From: an uncultured Dorea sp.
Lineage (GTDB): Bacteria > Bacillota_A > Clostridia > Lachnospirales > Lachnospiraceae
Direction: 5' to 3'
Assembly: GCA_910578865.1 (NCBI GenBank)
Contig: CAJTRM010000010.1
Span: 1 to 64,000 of the forward strand
DNA: 64,000 bases
Numbering within the stretch: position 1 is the first letter of the stretch; each line of letters opens with the position of its first letter. The notes beneath the pieces were generated by a model. It saw nothing but the letters and a program-made list of their open reading frames with translations. It was not told where the DNA came from and ran no database searches. The position numbers and the translations under genes were made by a program. This document shows, piece by piece, positions 16,484 through 25,904 of the stretch.

Positions 16484-17218
16484 ATGAATCGAAGACTGGG
16501 AATTCTATCTATGCTGAGATACGCAAAGGAGCTGTATGTGATTATGTCGGACTATACGCGGATGCCTTATGTGTATTGTGCGCCGAATACGTATGAAGAT
16601 GAGGTGTTTCTGTATTTCCGTGAAGAGGATGCCAGATTTGCGGCAAAAAAAATGGATGACAGCGGAGAGCCTGTATATTTGTCAAAAATTGAAGAAAGAT
16701 CCAGACTGTATTTTTTTACGGCGCTGTATACGATGGGCATCGACGCTCTTCTGGTGGACCGGTGGCTTCAGACAGAGACATTTCTGAAGCTCAGCGACCT
16801 GGTGACCAGGCCTAAGACAGAAGACCTGCCTCCGGGGAAGCTCAGGATCGAGAATCCGCAGCTGCATCTGACATCTATGTATTTCCTGCAGGAATACCGT
16901 AAAAATCCGGGCAGACGGATGACGAAAGAGCTTTTGGAATTAAACGAGGAGATGATGGCTCATTTCCACAAGGGAAGATATCTGGTAGCAGCGCAGGGGA
17001 GGCAGGGACTTGCAATACTGAGACAAAACAGCGGGCATATTTATCAGCTGCTGTTTACGGACTTTCAGGAATTCCACAAGTTTAATGCCGACGGGGAATA
17101 CAGGATGGCCGTTCTGGAGGGCGGGGACATCGCAGAGCAGCTGCCGCCGGAGAGCAGCGGCGTAGTCCTGAACCCTTCCGGGATTAATCTTTTGCTGGAT
17201 ATAACGGGAAGGAAATAG
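16484..17218 (+). CDS. SseB-like protein
   Basis: 244 residues. The central part matches the SseB/DUF1510-like layout seen in many clostridia (CAPNTYEDEVFLYF, PVYLSKIEERSRLYFFTALYTMGIDALLV). No signal peptide or membrane helix is evident, so it should be cytoplasmic. AAAGGAG precedes the start at 16484. The stop codon is embedded in a perfect 15-bp palindrome. The role is unknown, and the family assignment is moderate. Confidence 0.55.
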   Translation: MNRRLGILSMLRYAKELYVIMSDYTRMPYVYCAPNTYEDEVFLYFREEDARFAAKKMDDSGEPVYLSKIEERSRLYFFTALYTMGIDALLVDRWLQTETFLKLSDLVTRPKTEDLPPGKLRIENPQLHLTSMYFLQEYRKNPGRRMTKELLELNEEMMAHFHKGRYLVAAQGRQGLAILRQNSGHIYQLLFTDFQEFHKFNADGEYRMAVLEGGDIAEQLPPESSGVVLNPSGINLLLDITGRK

Positions 17219-17247
17219 GGAACAGTGCATTTTGCACTGTTCCCTAT
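17215..17247. repeat. Perfect palindrome overlapping a stop codon
   Basis: ATAGGGAACAGTGCA and its exact complement (15-bp arms) enclose TTT. The TAG stop of the preceding gene (17216-17218) lies within the left arm. No T-run follows, so it may be a mobile palindromic repeat or an mRNA 3'-end stabiliser. Confidence 0.65.
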
Positions 17248-17348
17248 GCTGTCTGTCTTAATCTCATTTTCTGTATTGCTTTTAAATATCTAAATCAAGT
17301 CGTTTTATATATATAAAAGGTACATCTAAATTGTGATTAAAGCGATCA

Positions 17349-17546
17349 TTAAAGTTTTGTTACGTTCACTGCCTGAGGGCCTTTTGCTCCTTCAGTTACA
17401 TCGTATTCCACTTCCTGGCCTTCTTCCAGAGACTTGAAGCCTTCCATGTTAAGACCTGAATAGTGTACGAATACATCGTTTCCGGATTCATCGGAGATAA
17501 ATCCGTAACCTTTTTGGTTGTTAAACCATTTTACTGTACCCTTCAT
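17349..17546 (-). CDS. csp: Cold-shock protein
   Basis: 65 residues, a single cold-shock domain that binds single-stranded RNA/DNA and acts as an RNA chaperone. RNP1 (KGYGFIS) and RNP2 (VFVHYS) are intact. The start is placed at MKGTVKWFN, with GGAGG eight bases upstream. Upstream in-frame codons to 17597 are probably leader, and a long leader is common in cold-shock genes. It is a single gene divergent from ptsP. Confidence 0.95.
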   Translation of the reverse strand: MKGTVKWFNNQKGYGFISDESGNDVFVHYSGLNMEGFKSLEEGQEVEYDVTEGAKGPQAVNVTKL

Positions 17547-17706
17547 GATGATACCTCCATAAATAATTTGATGTTGTGTAAGCTGAAAAGTCTGCACTCA
17601 GACACTCTAGCACATATTTATAAAAAAGTCAATGAATATGAGAAGTTTTTCAATGTTTTAGACAAAAAAGGCTGAGCCCTTCCGACAGGAAAGGACATCA
17701 TTTTTC

Positions 17707-17735
17707 TTGACTAAAGTGGCCTTTGCGTGTAAAGT
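17707..17735 (+). promoter_or_regulatory. Promoter of ptsP
   Basis: TTGACT (17707-17712) and TAAAGT (17730-17735) are 17 bases apart, 50 bases before the ptsP start codon. Confidence 0.55.
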
Positions 17736-17785
17736 ATATTCTACAGGGATCTTGTAATAAAAGGCTGCGAGCGAGGATAAAGAGT

Positions 17786-19411
17786 ATGATTACATTGACG
17801 GGGAAAAAGGTTTCAGAGGGGATTGCGATCGGGAAAATTTCCTTTTACAAGAGGGATATTAAGGAAATAAAACGAATCTATGTGAAAGATGTCGAGAAAG
17901 AGGTGGCGCGGTTCCAGAGGGCCAGAGAAAAAGCCATTATGGAATTGGGACTGCTCTACAGCAATTCTGTGCGGGAAGTAGGAGAGGCGAATGCTGCAAT
18001 TTTTGAGATGCAGCAGCAGATTGCGGAAGACACGGAGTTCGTCGATAAGATCACAGGCATTATCGTGGAGAAAAAGCTGAACGCAGAGTATGCGGTTCAG
18101 GAGACGGCAGAGCATCTTGTCAAGTTCGGCTCTGAGACAGAAAAGAGTTATATTCAGGGGCACAGTTCAGATATCTGGGATGTGTCTATCCGTATTATCC
18201 GTATTCTTTCGAGATGCTGGAAGGACAGGCTCCTTACAGATGAGCCGTTTATTATGGCGGCATCAGAACTTTACCCAAGTGAAGCGATGCAGTTGGAAAA
18301 AACCAAAGTCCTCGGGTTTGTGACAAGATATGGCACTATCAATTCTCACACGGCGGTATTGGCAAGAACCAAAGGGATTCCATCGGTCATCGGACTGGGA
18401 GAATCTTTGAAAGAAGAATACGATGGGAAGACGATCATTGTCGACGGCTTTGAGGGAAAGGTTTATATAGAACCGGATTATACGACGATCACCCGCATGA
18501 GACAGAAGCAGAATGCGAACCATGAGAAGACCAGGAACCTGGAGCGTCTGAAGGGAAAAGAGAACGTAACGCAGAGCGGGCAGAAGATTGATATATGTGC
18601 AAATATAGCTACCAGAGAGGATATCGAAAATGTAATCCGCAGTGACGCCGGCGGCATAGGGCTGTTCCGCAGTGAGTTCCTCTATATGGAAAACGGAGGG
18701 AAGCTCCCTACAGAAGAGCAGCAGTTTATCGTTTATAAGCTGGCGGCAGAATCCATGGGAATGAAAAGAGTGGTCATCCGTACGGCTGATCTGGGCGGAG
18801 ACAAGATGGCTCAGTGTTTTGAGATAACCGGGGAAAATAATCCTGCGATCGGGTATCGGGGGATCCGCATTTCCCTGGAAAAGGAAGAGTTGTTCCGGAC
18901 ACAGCTGCGTGCAATCCTGCGGGCGTCAGCGTTCGGAAATGTTGCGATCATGTTTCCCATGATCACTTCTGTAGACGAAGTCAAAATGGCAAAGATATTG
19001 CTGGAGAGAGCTAAAAAAGAGCTTAGCATGGAGAAAACTGCGTATAATAAGGAGATAAAGGTGGGGATTATGATCGAGACACCGGCAGCAGTCATGATCA
19101 GTGGCGAGCTGGCCAGAGAGGTGGATTTTTTCAGCATCGGCACCAATGATCTGCTTCAGTTAACTCTTGGAATGGACAGGACGAATGATAAGATTGTAAA
19201 ATATTATGATGCAAGACACCCGGCACTTCTTAAGATGATCCGGATTGTCACGAACAATGCACATCTGGAGGAAAAGCCGATCAGTGTCTGCGGTGATCTG
19301 GCGGCAGACCTGTCGATGACAGAATTCTTCCTTCAGATCGGAATTGACGAGTTGTCTGTGCCGACGAATCAGGTATTGGGGCTCCGCAAACGGATCCGTG
19401 AGATACAGTAA
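17786..19411 (+). CDS. ptsP: PTS enzyme I (phosphoenolpyruvate-protein phosphotransferase)
   Basis: Takes the phosphate from phosphoenolpyruvate and passes it to HPr, the first step of PTS sugar uptake. 541 residues, slightly short of the usual 570. Domains in order: HPr-binding helices, swivelling domain with the phospho-His in INSHTAVLAR (about 190), linker, and PEP-binding TIM barrel with GGIGLFRSEFLYM, FRTQLRAILRAS and the active-site region VCGDLAAD. The start at 17786 is chosen from family alignment; the upstream frame to 17723 is leader. No HPr gene adjoins it, and a purine permease follows after 35 bases. Confidence 0.93.
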   Translation: MITLTGKKVSEGIAIGKISFYKRDIKEIKRIYVKDVEKEVARFQRAREKAIMELGLLYSNSVREVGEANAAIFEMQQQIAEDTEFVDKITGIIVEKKLNAEYAVQETAEHLVKFGSETEKSYIQGHSSDIWDVSIRIIRILSRCWKDRLLTDEPFIMAASELYPSEAMQLEKTKVLGFVTRYGTINSHTAVLARTKGIPSVIGLGESLKEEYDGKTIIVDGFEGKVYIEPDYTTITRMRQKQNANHEKTRNLERLKGKENVTQSGQKIDICANIATREDIENVIRSDAGGIGLFRSEFLYMENGGKLPTEEQQFIVYKLAAESMGMKRVVIRTADLGGDKMAQCFEITGENNPAIGYRGIRISLEKEELFRTQLRAILRASAFGNVAIMFPMITSVDEVKMAKILLERAKKELSMEKTAYNKEIKVGIMIETPAAVMISGELAREVDFFSIGTNDLLQLTLGMDRTNDKIVKYYDARHPALLKMIRIVTNNAHLEEKPISVCGDLAADLSMTEFFLQIGIDELSVPTNQVLGLRKRIREIQ

Positions 19412-19446
19412 CATGAGTGAATGAGAGACATGAAGGAGGAAATTAC

Positions 19447-20829
19447 ATGTTGGAAAAACTTTTTAAACTGAGTGAGAACGGTACGGATATAAAGACAGAG
19501 ATCCTTGCCGGGGTCACAACATTTATGACGATGGCGTACATTCTTGCAGTCAACCCAAGTATCCTTTCGGCGGCCGGGATGGATCAGGGGGGCGTATTTA
19601 CGGCTACGGCGCTTGCATCTTTGCTGGGTACGCTGTTTATGGCTTTTTTTGCGAACTATCCGTTTGCGCTTGCTCCCGGAATGGGATTGAATGCATATTT
19701 TGCATATACAGTGGTTCTGGGGATGGGATATGAATGGCAGGTTGCACTGACAGCAGTGTTTGTGGAAGGTATTATTTTTATCATACTTTCTCTTACCAAT
19801 GTACGTGAGGCAATCTTTAATGCAATCCCTTATAACCTGAAAGCTGCGGTCAGTGTCGGGATCGGATTGTTTATTGCTTTTATCGGTCTTCAGAATGCCA
19901 AGATCGTTATCGGAGGCGCTACCTTGATTGAATTGTATTCTCTGGACGGTTATAACGATGTTAACGGTGTGGAGGCAACGTTTAATGATGTCGGGATCAC
20001 GGTGATTCTTGCTGTGGCCGGTATTATCATTACCGGTATTCTGGTCATCAGGAACATCAAGGGCAATATTCTCTGGGGAATTCTCATTACGTGGATCCTG
20101 GGGATCATCTGCCAGTTTGCAGGGATCTATGTTCCTAATCCGGAGATCGGATTCTATAATCTGCTCCCTGATTTCAGCAATGGGCTGTCTGTTCCGAGTC
20201 TGGCGCCGGTATTAGGGAAGCTTGATTTTTCAGGAATTTTCACTTTGAATTTTGCAGTAGTGATATTTGCCTTTTTGTTTGTGGATATGTTTGATACCAT
20301 CGGAACACTGATCGGGGTGTCTTCCAAGGCCGGTATGCTGGATAAGGAAGGCAAGCTTCCGAGGATAAAGGGTGCGCTGCTTGCTGATGCTGTTGCTACA
20401 ATGGCAGGCGCCGTACTTGGTACAACGACGACGACAACTTTCGTAGAGAGTGCATCGGGAGTCTCCGAGGGAGGAAGGACAGGGCTTACGGCTGTGACTA
20501 CTGCAATCCTTTTCGGGCTTGCACTGTTCCTGTCCCCGATCTTTCTTGCGATTCCGTCCTTTGCGACAGCTCCGGCTCTTGTAGTCGTAGGTTTCTATAT
20601 GCTGACCAATGTGGCGAATATTGATTTTAAAGATATTGCAGAGGCGCTGCCCTGTTATATCTGCATCGGGGCAATGCCGTTCTTCTACAGTATTTCAGAG
20701 GGTATTTCCATGGGAGTTATCTCTTATGTGGCGTTAAATCTTCTGACAGGTAAATATAAAGAAAAGAAGATCAGTATCCTGATGTATGTACTTGCAGTCT
20801 TGTTTGTTTTAAAATATATTTTCCTGTAA
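19447..20829 (+). CDS. NCS2/AzgA-type purine permease
   Basis: 460 residues with about 12-14 membrane helices; an AzgA/PbuG-like nucleobase:cation symporter, probably for guanine, hypoxanthine or adenine. Family marks are FMTMAYILAVNP near the start, ALAPGMGLNAYFAY in the first half, LFVDMFDTIGTLIGVSSKAG and GTTTTTTFVESASGVSEGGRTGLTA in the second. AAGGAGGAAATTAC precedes the ATG at 19447. It lies 35 bases after ptsP with no terminator between, so co-transcription is likely; there is no room for a purine riboswitch. Confidence 0.92.
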   Translation: MLEKLFKLSENGTDIKTEILAGVTTFMTMAYILAVNPSILSAAGMDQGGVFTATALASLLGTLFMAFFANYPFALAPGMGLNAYFAYTVVLGMGYEWQVALTAVFVEGIIFIILSLTNVREAIFNAIPYNLKAAVSVGIGLFIAFIGLQNAKIVIGGATLIELYSLDGYNDVNGVEATFNDVGITVILAVAGIIITGILVIRNIKGNILWGILITWILGIICQFAGIYVPNPEIGFYNLLPDFSNGLSVPSLAPVLGKLDFSGIFTLNFAVVIFAFLFVDMFDTIGTLIGVSSKAGMLDKEGKLPRIKGALLADAVATMAGAVLGTTTTTTFVESASGVSEGGRTGLTAVTTAILFGLALFLSPIFLAIPSFATAPALVVVGFYMLTNVANIDFKDIAEALPCYICIGAMPFFYSISEGISMGVISYVALNLLTGKYKEKKISILMYVLAVLFVLKYIFL

Positions 20830-20852
20830 AAGGATTGTGGGAAGCTTAAGGG

Positions 20853-20894
20853 AGCGGGCTATATCTGTGGATGTAGCCTGCTTTGCTTTTTTTT
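20853..20894 (+). terminator. Terminator after the purine permease
   Basis: AGCGGGCTATATC pairs with GATGTAGCCTGCT across TGTG, followed by TTGC and eight T. Confidence 0.85.
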
Positions 20895-20908
20895 AAGATT
20901 CTTTTTGG

Positions 20909-20937
20909 TTGTGCCGTGCCATGCAATCAGGTATAAT
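20909..20937 (+). promoter_or_regulatory. Promoter of dsdA
   Basis: TTGTGC (20909-20914) and TATAAT (20932-20937) have a 17-base spacer; the dsdA start codon follows 43 bases later. Confidence 0.55.
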
Positions 20938-20980
20938 TCTTTATAGGATAAAAAACGGATGTGAGGAAGGAGTTGTGGAG

Positions 20981-22327
20981 ATGGACCGGATTCAGGAAGA
21001 GTATCTTAGGATGCCCGTTGTGAAACAGATTGCAGATGCACAGGAAATGGGCTGGGTGAATCCCGGGCTTTTGCCGTGGAAAGAGACAGTCAGGGGCCTT
21101 GAGGTGACAGGCTCGGATATAGATGATGCTGAGGAAAGGCTGGAACGTTTTGCACCCTTTATCTTAAAGTGTTTTCCGGAGACTGAGGATCGCGGCGGCC
21201 TGATTGAATCGGATCTGGTATCCATCCCATCTATGAAAAAATATCTGAACGGCCTCTGTGAAGGTGCAGTTTCAGGACAGCTTTTGTTAAAGAAGGACAG
21301 TCATCTGGCAGTGGCTGGTTCCGTGAAGGCAAGAGGCGGCATTTATGAGGTGCTGAAACATACGGAGGACCTGGCTCTCTCGGCAGGGCTGCTTACACAG
21401 CAGGACGACTATTCCAGGCTGTCCTCGGAAGAATGCAGGAGATTTTTCAGCCGGTATACAATCCAGGTGGGCTCCACCGGGAATCTGGGGCTTAGTATCG
21501 GTATAGCCAGCGCTGCAATTGGTTATCATGTAGTGGTGCACATGTCTGCCGACGCAAAGCAGTGGAAAAAGGATATGCTCAGAAACCACGGCGTGTCAGT
21601 GGTGGAATATGAATCGGATTACAGTGAGGCAGTCAAGAACGGGCGGAAGGAATCAGATGCCGACCCGAAGAGCTACTTTGTAGATGACGAGAATTCCAGA
21701 AATCTTTTTATGGGCTATGCGGTTGCGGCAAGACGCCTGAAAACTCAGATGGAGAGCCTGGGCAGGGTAGTGGATGAGGCTCATCCGATGTTTGTCTATA
21801 TCCCCTGCGGTGTGGGGGGAGCGCCGGGAGGTGTGGCATTTGGCTTAAAGGAGATCTGGGGAGATCATGTCCATGTTTTTTTCGTGGAGCCGACGCAGGC
21901 TCCGTGTATGGTGCTTGGAATGGCAACAGGACTCCACGGCAATATTTGCGTACAGGATGTAGGGCTTACCGGCCTGACGCATGCAGACGGTCTGGCTGTG
22001 GGGCGTCCCTCGGGGTTTGTCGGAAAGGTCATGGAACCTCTTTTAAGCGGAGAATTTACGGTGGATGACTGGCGTTTATATGAGTATATGAGGGCACTTC
22101 TTAACACAGAGGACATATTTATCGAGCCAAGCGCCTGCGCGGCTTTTGAAGGGCCTCTGAGGCTCCTGCAATATGATTCGACCAGAAAGTATCTCAGAGA
22201 CAGAGGGCTTCTTGAACGGCTTGAGCATTCCTCGCATATTGTGTGGGCGACCGGAGGGAGCCTTGTACCGGAAGAAGAGAGGGAAACATATAAAAATACG
22301 TTTTTAAGGTCCTGTTCTGCCGACTGA
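20981..22327 (+). CDS. dsdA: D-serine ammonia-lyase
   Basis: Pyridoxal-phosphate enzyme turning D-serine into pyruvate and ammonia, for detoxification or use of D-serine. 448 residues, normal length. The PLP lysine lies in AGSVKARGGIYEV, the phosphate-binding glycine loop in QVGSTGNLGLSIG, and IPCGVGGAPGGVAFGLK and GRPSGFVGKVMEP are DsdA-specific. The start at 20981 has AAGGAG nine to eleven bases upstream; the frame continues to 20909 but overlaps the promoter. No DsdC or DsdX gene is nearby. Confidence 0.95.
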   Translation: MDRIQEEYLRMPVVKQIADAQEMGWVNPGLLPWKETVRGLEVTGSDIDDAEERLERFAPFILKCFPETEDRGGLIESDLVSIPSMKKYLNGLCEGAVSGQLLLKKDSHLAVAGSVKARGGIYEVLKHTEDLALSAGLLTQQDDYSRLSSEECRRFFSRYTIQVGSTGNLGLSIGIASAAIGYHVVVHMSADAKQWKKDMLRNHGVSVVEYESDYSEAVKNGRKESDADPKSYFVDDENSRNLFMGYAVAARRLKTQMESLGRVVDEAHPMFVYIPCGVGGAPGGVAFGLKEIWGDHVHVFFVEPTQAPCMVLGMATGLHGNICVQDVGLTGLTHADGLAVGRPSGFVGKVMEPLLSGEFTVDDWRLYEYMRALLNTEDIFIEPSACAAFEGPLRLLQYDSTRKYLRDRGLLERLEHSSHIVWATGGSLVPEEERETYKNTFLRSCSAD

Positions 22328-22383
22328 CCGGTGGGGGCGGCAAGAGGCAAAATAATGGATAACAGATATAGGAGGGATCAGCG

Positions 22384-23130
22384 ATGTGGACCAGACAGAT
22401 GTTAAAGACAAATGCAAAACAACTATTTCGGAAGAATTACTGGGTATGTGTAGGTGTTGCCTTTATTTTGAGCGTACTGGGGACAGGGGGAGGCTTTAAC
22501 GGCGTTAATATAAGCTATAAGTATACGCATACGCAGGGGCAGTATGAATATAATGTCTTTGATTATATTCCGGCTATACCTGCGGCAGCCGCCATGGTTA
22601 TGCTTTTGCTCAGCCTGTTTCTTGTAGCGGCAGGAATTGCATTTTATGTGTTTGTGGTGAATGTAATAGAGGTAGGAGGAACCTTGTTTTTTATCTGGAA
22701 CCGTACCGGTATGCCGCCGGCGGGCACTATTTTCGCAGGCTTTCGTTCCGGGCATTACAAAAATATCGTAAAGACGATGTTCCTGAAGGATCTGTACGTA
22801 TTCCTGTGGTCTCTGCTTCTGATCATTCCGGGAATTATCAAAAGCTATGAGTATTTTATGGTTCCGTATATCCTGGCGGAAAATCCGGGAATGGACAGTG
22901 AAGATGTATTTGCCCTGAGCCGTCGGATGATGGACGGAGAAAAATGGGATACTTTTGTGCTGAACCTGTCCTTTCTCGGCTGGGAGCTGTTAAGTGCGTT
23001 TACGTGCGGGATGGTGGGGATTTTTTATGTAAACCCGTACTGCAGGGCAACGTACACGGAGCTTTATGCGTACAACAAAATAAAGGCTTATAATGAAGGA
23101 TATATCCGTACGGATGGAGGATGGCAATGA
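22384..23130 (+). CDS. DUF975 integral membrane protein
   Basis: 248 residues with about five or six membrane helices. DUF975 features are the N-terminal TRQMLKTNAKQLFRKNYWVCVGV, GGTLFFIWNR and the late IIPGIIKSYEYFMVPYILAENP. The function of the family is unknown. AGGAGGGATCAGCG precedes the ATG. Its stop shares an ATGA with the start of the esterase gene downstream, so the products are probably made together. Confidence 0.85.
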   Translation: MWTRQMLKTNAKQLFRKNYWVCVGVAFILSVLGTGGGFNGVNISYKYTHTQGQYEYNVFDYIPAIPAAAAMVMLLLSLFLVAAGIAFYVFVVNVIEVGGTLFFIWNRTGMPPAGTIFAGFRSGHYKNIVKTMFLKDLYVFLWSLLLIIPGIIKSYEYFMVPYILAENPGMDSEDVFALSRRMMDGEKWDTFVLNLSFLGWELLSAFTCGMVGIFYVNPYCRATYTELYAYNKIKAYNEGYIRTDGGWQ

Positions 23131-24050
23131 AGAAATCTATGAGGCGGGTGCTGAAGGCATTGTCCTTTGACGGCATTGAAGTGGAGGCTGCAAGGCACCT
23201 GGCAAATCTGAAGTCGATCGACCCTCTGAAGATCTTCCGCAGAACCTTTGATTATAAAATATACAATGGGGAATATGAAGTGCCGGTAAGAATCTATCTG
23301 CCGAAGGAGGAGCTTTCCGAGGGGCTTCCGGTTCTGCTGTTTTTTCACGGGGGAGGCTGGGTGACGGAAAATATTGACAATTATGAGAGGGTCTGTGCGA
23401 GGATGGCTACGGCGACCGATCATCTGGTAGTATCTGTAGAGTACCGGCTGGCGCCGGAGCACAAGTTTCCTACAGGCCTGATGGATTGCTATGCAGCAGC
23501 GAAAGCGATTTATACAAATCGCTTTATTCTGAATACAGATGCAGACCGTATTACACTTATCGGAGACAGTGCAGGAGGTAATCTGGCGGCTGCAGTTTCT
23601 CTGATGGCAAGGGATAGAGGGGATTTTCTTCCAAGACGGCAGATCTTGATCTATCCGGCGCTTTATTGTGACTATACAGAAGCGTCCCCGTTTCCGTCGG
23701 TGAAAAAATTCGGAAAGGATTATCTTCTGACTTCCGGAAAAATGAGAGATTATGTTGAGCTGTATGCATCCTGCAGTGAAGACCGGGGAAATAAATATTT
23801 CGCGCCGCTTCTTGAGACGGATTACCGGAATCAGCCGGACACGCTGATCCTCACTGCCGAGCACGATCCTCTGAGGGATGAAGGAGAGGCGTACGGGAAG
23901 AGGCTTCGAGAGGCCGGGAACAGGGTTGAGATCTATCGGATCAAGGAAGCGCTTCATGGTTATTTTGCACTTGGAATTAAATATTTTCATGTCAAAGAGA
24001 GTTTTGACCTGATCAATCAGTTTTTAAAGGAGGGCCGGGCAGATGTTTGA
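23127..24050 (+). CDS. Alpha/beta-hydrolase, acetyl-esterase type
   Basis: 307 residues, hormone-sensitive-lipase/acetylesterase (Abhydrolase_3) family. The oxyanion-hole motif HGGGW (about residue 75), nucleophile Ser in GDSAGG, acid Asp in TAEHDPLRDEG and His in HGYFAL complete the triad. It should deacylate a small ester, perhaps an acetylated sugar or alcohol. The start at 23127 gives GGAGG six bases upstream and an ATGA overlap with the DUF975 gene; ATG 23121 would sit on the ribosome binding site. It overlaps the acyltransferase gene by eight bases. Confidence 0.88.
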   Translation: MKKSMRRVLKALSFDGIEVEAARHLANLKSIDPLKIFRRTFDYKIYNGEYEVPVRIYLPKEELSEGLPVLLFFHGGGWVTENIDNYERVCARMATATDHLVVSVEYRLAPEHKFPTGLMDCYAAAKAIYTNRFILNTDADRITLIGDSAGGNLAAAVSLMARDRGDFLPRRQILIYPALYCDYTEASPFPSVKKFGKDYLLTSGKMRDYVELYASCSEDRGNKYFAPLLETDYRNQPDTLILTAEHDPLRDEGEAYGKRLREAGNRVEIYRIKEALHGYFALGIKYFHVKESFDLINQFLKEGRADV

Positions 24051-25863
24051 GCAAAGTCGTGCTTACTGGAGAAATCTGGACAATGCGGCGAAAATGTTCT
24101 CGGCGGCCAGCAGCGCCAAAGACACGAGGGTCTTCAGGTTTTACTGTCTGCTGAAGGAGGACGTTGACGGCCTGCTTCTTCAGGAAGCTCTGAATAAGAC
24201 GGTCTGTAAATATCCGGTGTTCCTTTCGGTCATGCGGATCGGGTTGTTCTGGCATTATCTGGAGAGAAGTGAGCTTCGTCCGATCGTGAGGGAAGAATAT
24301 AAGGAACCCTGCAGCTGTTTGTATGTGCGGGATAAAAAGACGCTGCTGTTTGAGGTTACATACTATAAGAGAAGGATTAATTTTGAAGTGTTTCATGCTC
24401 TGACAGACGGCACGGGCGCTACGGAATTTTTGCGGGAGCTGGTGAAGAATTATCTGTATCTGTCGCATGAAAAGGATGGTCTTACAGAGGTAAGTCTTTC
24501 TAAAGAGAAACTTACCGTGCAGGATCAGGAGGATGACAGTTTCAGTAAATATTATAACCCGAATCTTCCCAAGCGAAAAAAGAAAAAAATAAAAGCGTAC
24601 CAGATCAGAAAGTCAAGAAAAGAATACGAGGAGCTGAAAGTAATGGAGGCAACAGCTCCGGTGTCAGAAATTCTGGCGGTTTCGAGAAAATATGAGGTGT
24701 CTGTGACGGTTCTTCTTACCGCTGTATTATTGTGCGCTATTCACCGGGAAATGACAAAGATGCAGGAAAAGAGGCCGGTCGTCCTGATGGTCCCTGTAAA
24801 CCTGCGGAAGATTTTCCCTTCGGATTCTATGCTGAATTTTTTCAGCTATATAGAGCCGGGATACCGGTTTGGGGAGGGAGAAGATTCCTTTGATCAGGTA
24901 TTGCAGGCGGTGAAGCAGTATTTTACAGAACATCTTACGAAAGAAGAGATTGCAGGGCGGATGAATGAGACCATTGCATTTGAAAAGAACCGGATCCTTA
25001 AATGGGCGCCGCTGGCCCTTAAAAATCCCTGTATTAAGGTTGGCGCCAAGATGGCAGAGAGCGAAGTGACAGCAGTTCTTTCTAATATGAGTGCGGTGAA
25101 GATGCCGGAAGGCTACAGGGAGTATATTGAGCGGTTCGGAGTATATACCAGCACGCCGCGGACGGAGCTGTGCGTGTGTTCCTTTGAAGATACGATGACC
25201 TTTGGCTTTACGTCCAGGTATGACAGTTCTAATATACAGCGTAATTTCTACGAGCTTCTGGAGGAAGTGGGGGTGAAAGTGTCTATAGCGGAACCGGATT
25301 ACCCGGAGAATGTGAAGCCGAATTATGAGGGGAGGAAGTTCTTCCGGGGATTTTCTTTTGGATGCGTTGCAGCGGCCGTGTTTGCGGCTATGGCAAATGT
25401 GATATTTACACCGGACAGATATTGGTGTATTTTTATCTTTGCAGGTATCCTAAGTATGTGGACGACATTGTCCACCGGGTATCTGAAGCGGCATAATCTG
25501 CTGAAAAATGCGGCATGGGAGCTTTTTGTCGTTACTCTTGGCTGTATTGTGTGGGATATATGTACCGGCTGGCATGGATGGTCCGTGGATTTTGTACTGC
25601 CGCTGTTTTGCCTTCTGGCACAGATTTCTATGTTGATCATCTCGAAGATCCAGTCTCATTCTCCGAGAGAGTATATGATCTACTATGTGATAGCATCGAC
25701 GTACGGGATGCTGCTTCCGTTTCTTCTGCTGGTAATGAAAGTAATTGTACACAGGACTCCGGCTGTATTGTGCGTGGGCTTAAGTTTCTTGTTTCTGGCG
25801 GCGCTTGTGCTGTTCCGCGGAAAAGAATTCAGGGAAGAGATGCACAAGAAGCTGCATGTATAG
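24043..25863 (+). CDS. Acyltransferase fused to a DUF6320 membrane domain
   Basis: 606 residues. The first 425 or so belong to the CAT/condensation-like acyltransferase superfamily (alcohol acetyltransferase-like). The catalytic HxxxDG lies in FHALTDGTGATEF (His118, Asp122), and VPVNLRKIFPSDSMLNFFSY is a typical later segment. The last 165 residues hold about five membrane helices and match DUF6320. It is probably a membrane-tethered transferase of acyl groups to an alcohol, lipid or glycan; the substrate is unknown. It is coupled to the esterase by overlap, so one enzyme may add and the other remove an acyl group. Confidence 0.8.
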   Translation: MFEQSRAYWRNLDNAAKMFSAASSAKDTRVFRFYCLLKEDVDGLLLQEALNKTVCKYPVFLSVMRIGLFWHYLERSELRPIVREEYKEPCSCLYVRDKKTLLFEVTYYKRRINFEVFHALTDGTGATEFLRELVKNYLYLSHEKDGLTEVSLSKEKLTVQDQEDDSFSKYYNPNLPKRKKKKIKAYQIRKSRKEYEELKVMEATAPVSEILAVSRKYEVSVTVLLTAVLLCAIHREMTKMQEKRPVVLMVPVNLRKIFPSDSMLNFFSYIEPGYRFGEGEDSFDQVLQAVKQYFTEHLTKEEIAGRMNETIAFEKNRILKWAPLALKNPCIKVGAKMAESEVTAVLSNMSAVKMPEGYREYIERFGVYTSTPRTELCVCSFEDTMTFGFTSRYDSSNIQRNFYELLEEVGVKVSIAEPDYPENVKPNYEGRKFFRGFSFGCVAAAVFAAMANVIFTPDRYWCIFIFAGILSMWTTLSTGYLKRHNLLKNAAWELFVVTLGCIVWDICTGWHGWSVDFVLPLFCLLAQISMLIISKIQSHSPREYMIYYVIASTYGMLLPFLLLVMKVIVHRTPAVLCVGLSFLFLAALVLFRGKEFREEMHKKLHV

Positions 25864-25878
25864 ATAAAAAGGTACGGG

Positions 25879-25904
25879 AAAAGGATCAGCCGGCAAGCTG
25901 ATCC
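25879..25904 (-). terminator. Terminator of the polysaccharide deacetylase gene
   Basis: On the minus strand GGATCAGC, loop TTGCCG, GCTGATCC and then TTTTCCC. The stop codon of the gene lies in the stem. Confidence 0.5.

Noticed and set aside
19412..19446. Purine riboswitch before the permease
   Set aside because: Only 35 bases lie between ptsP and the permease start, too short for an aptamer.
23088..23990. Long 300-codon minus-strand frame
   Set aside because: It is the shadow of the esterase gene, which has a complete catalytic triad on the plus strand.
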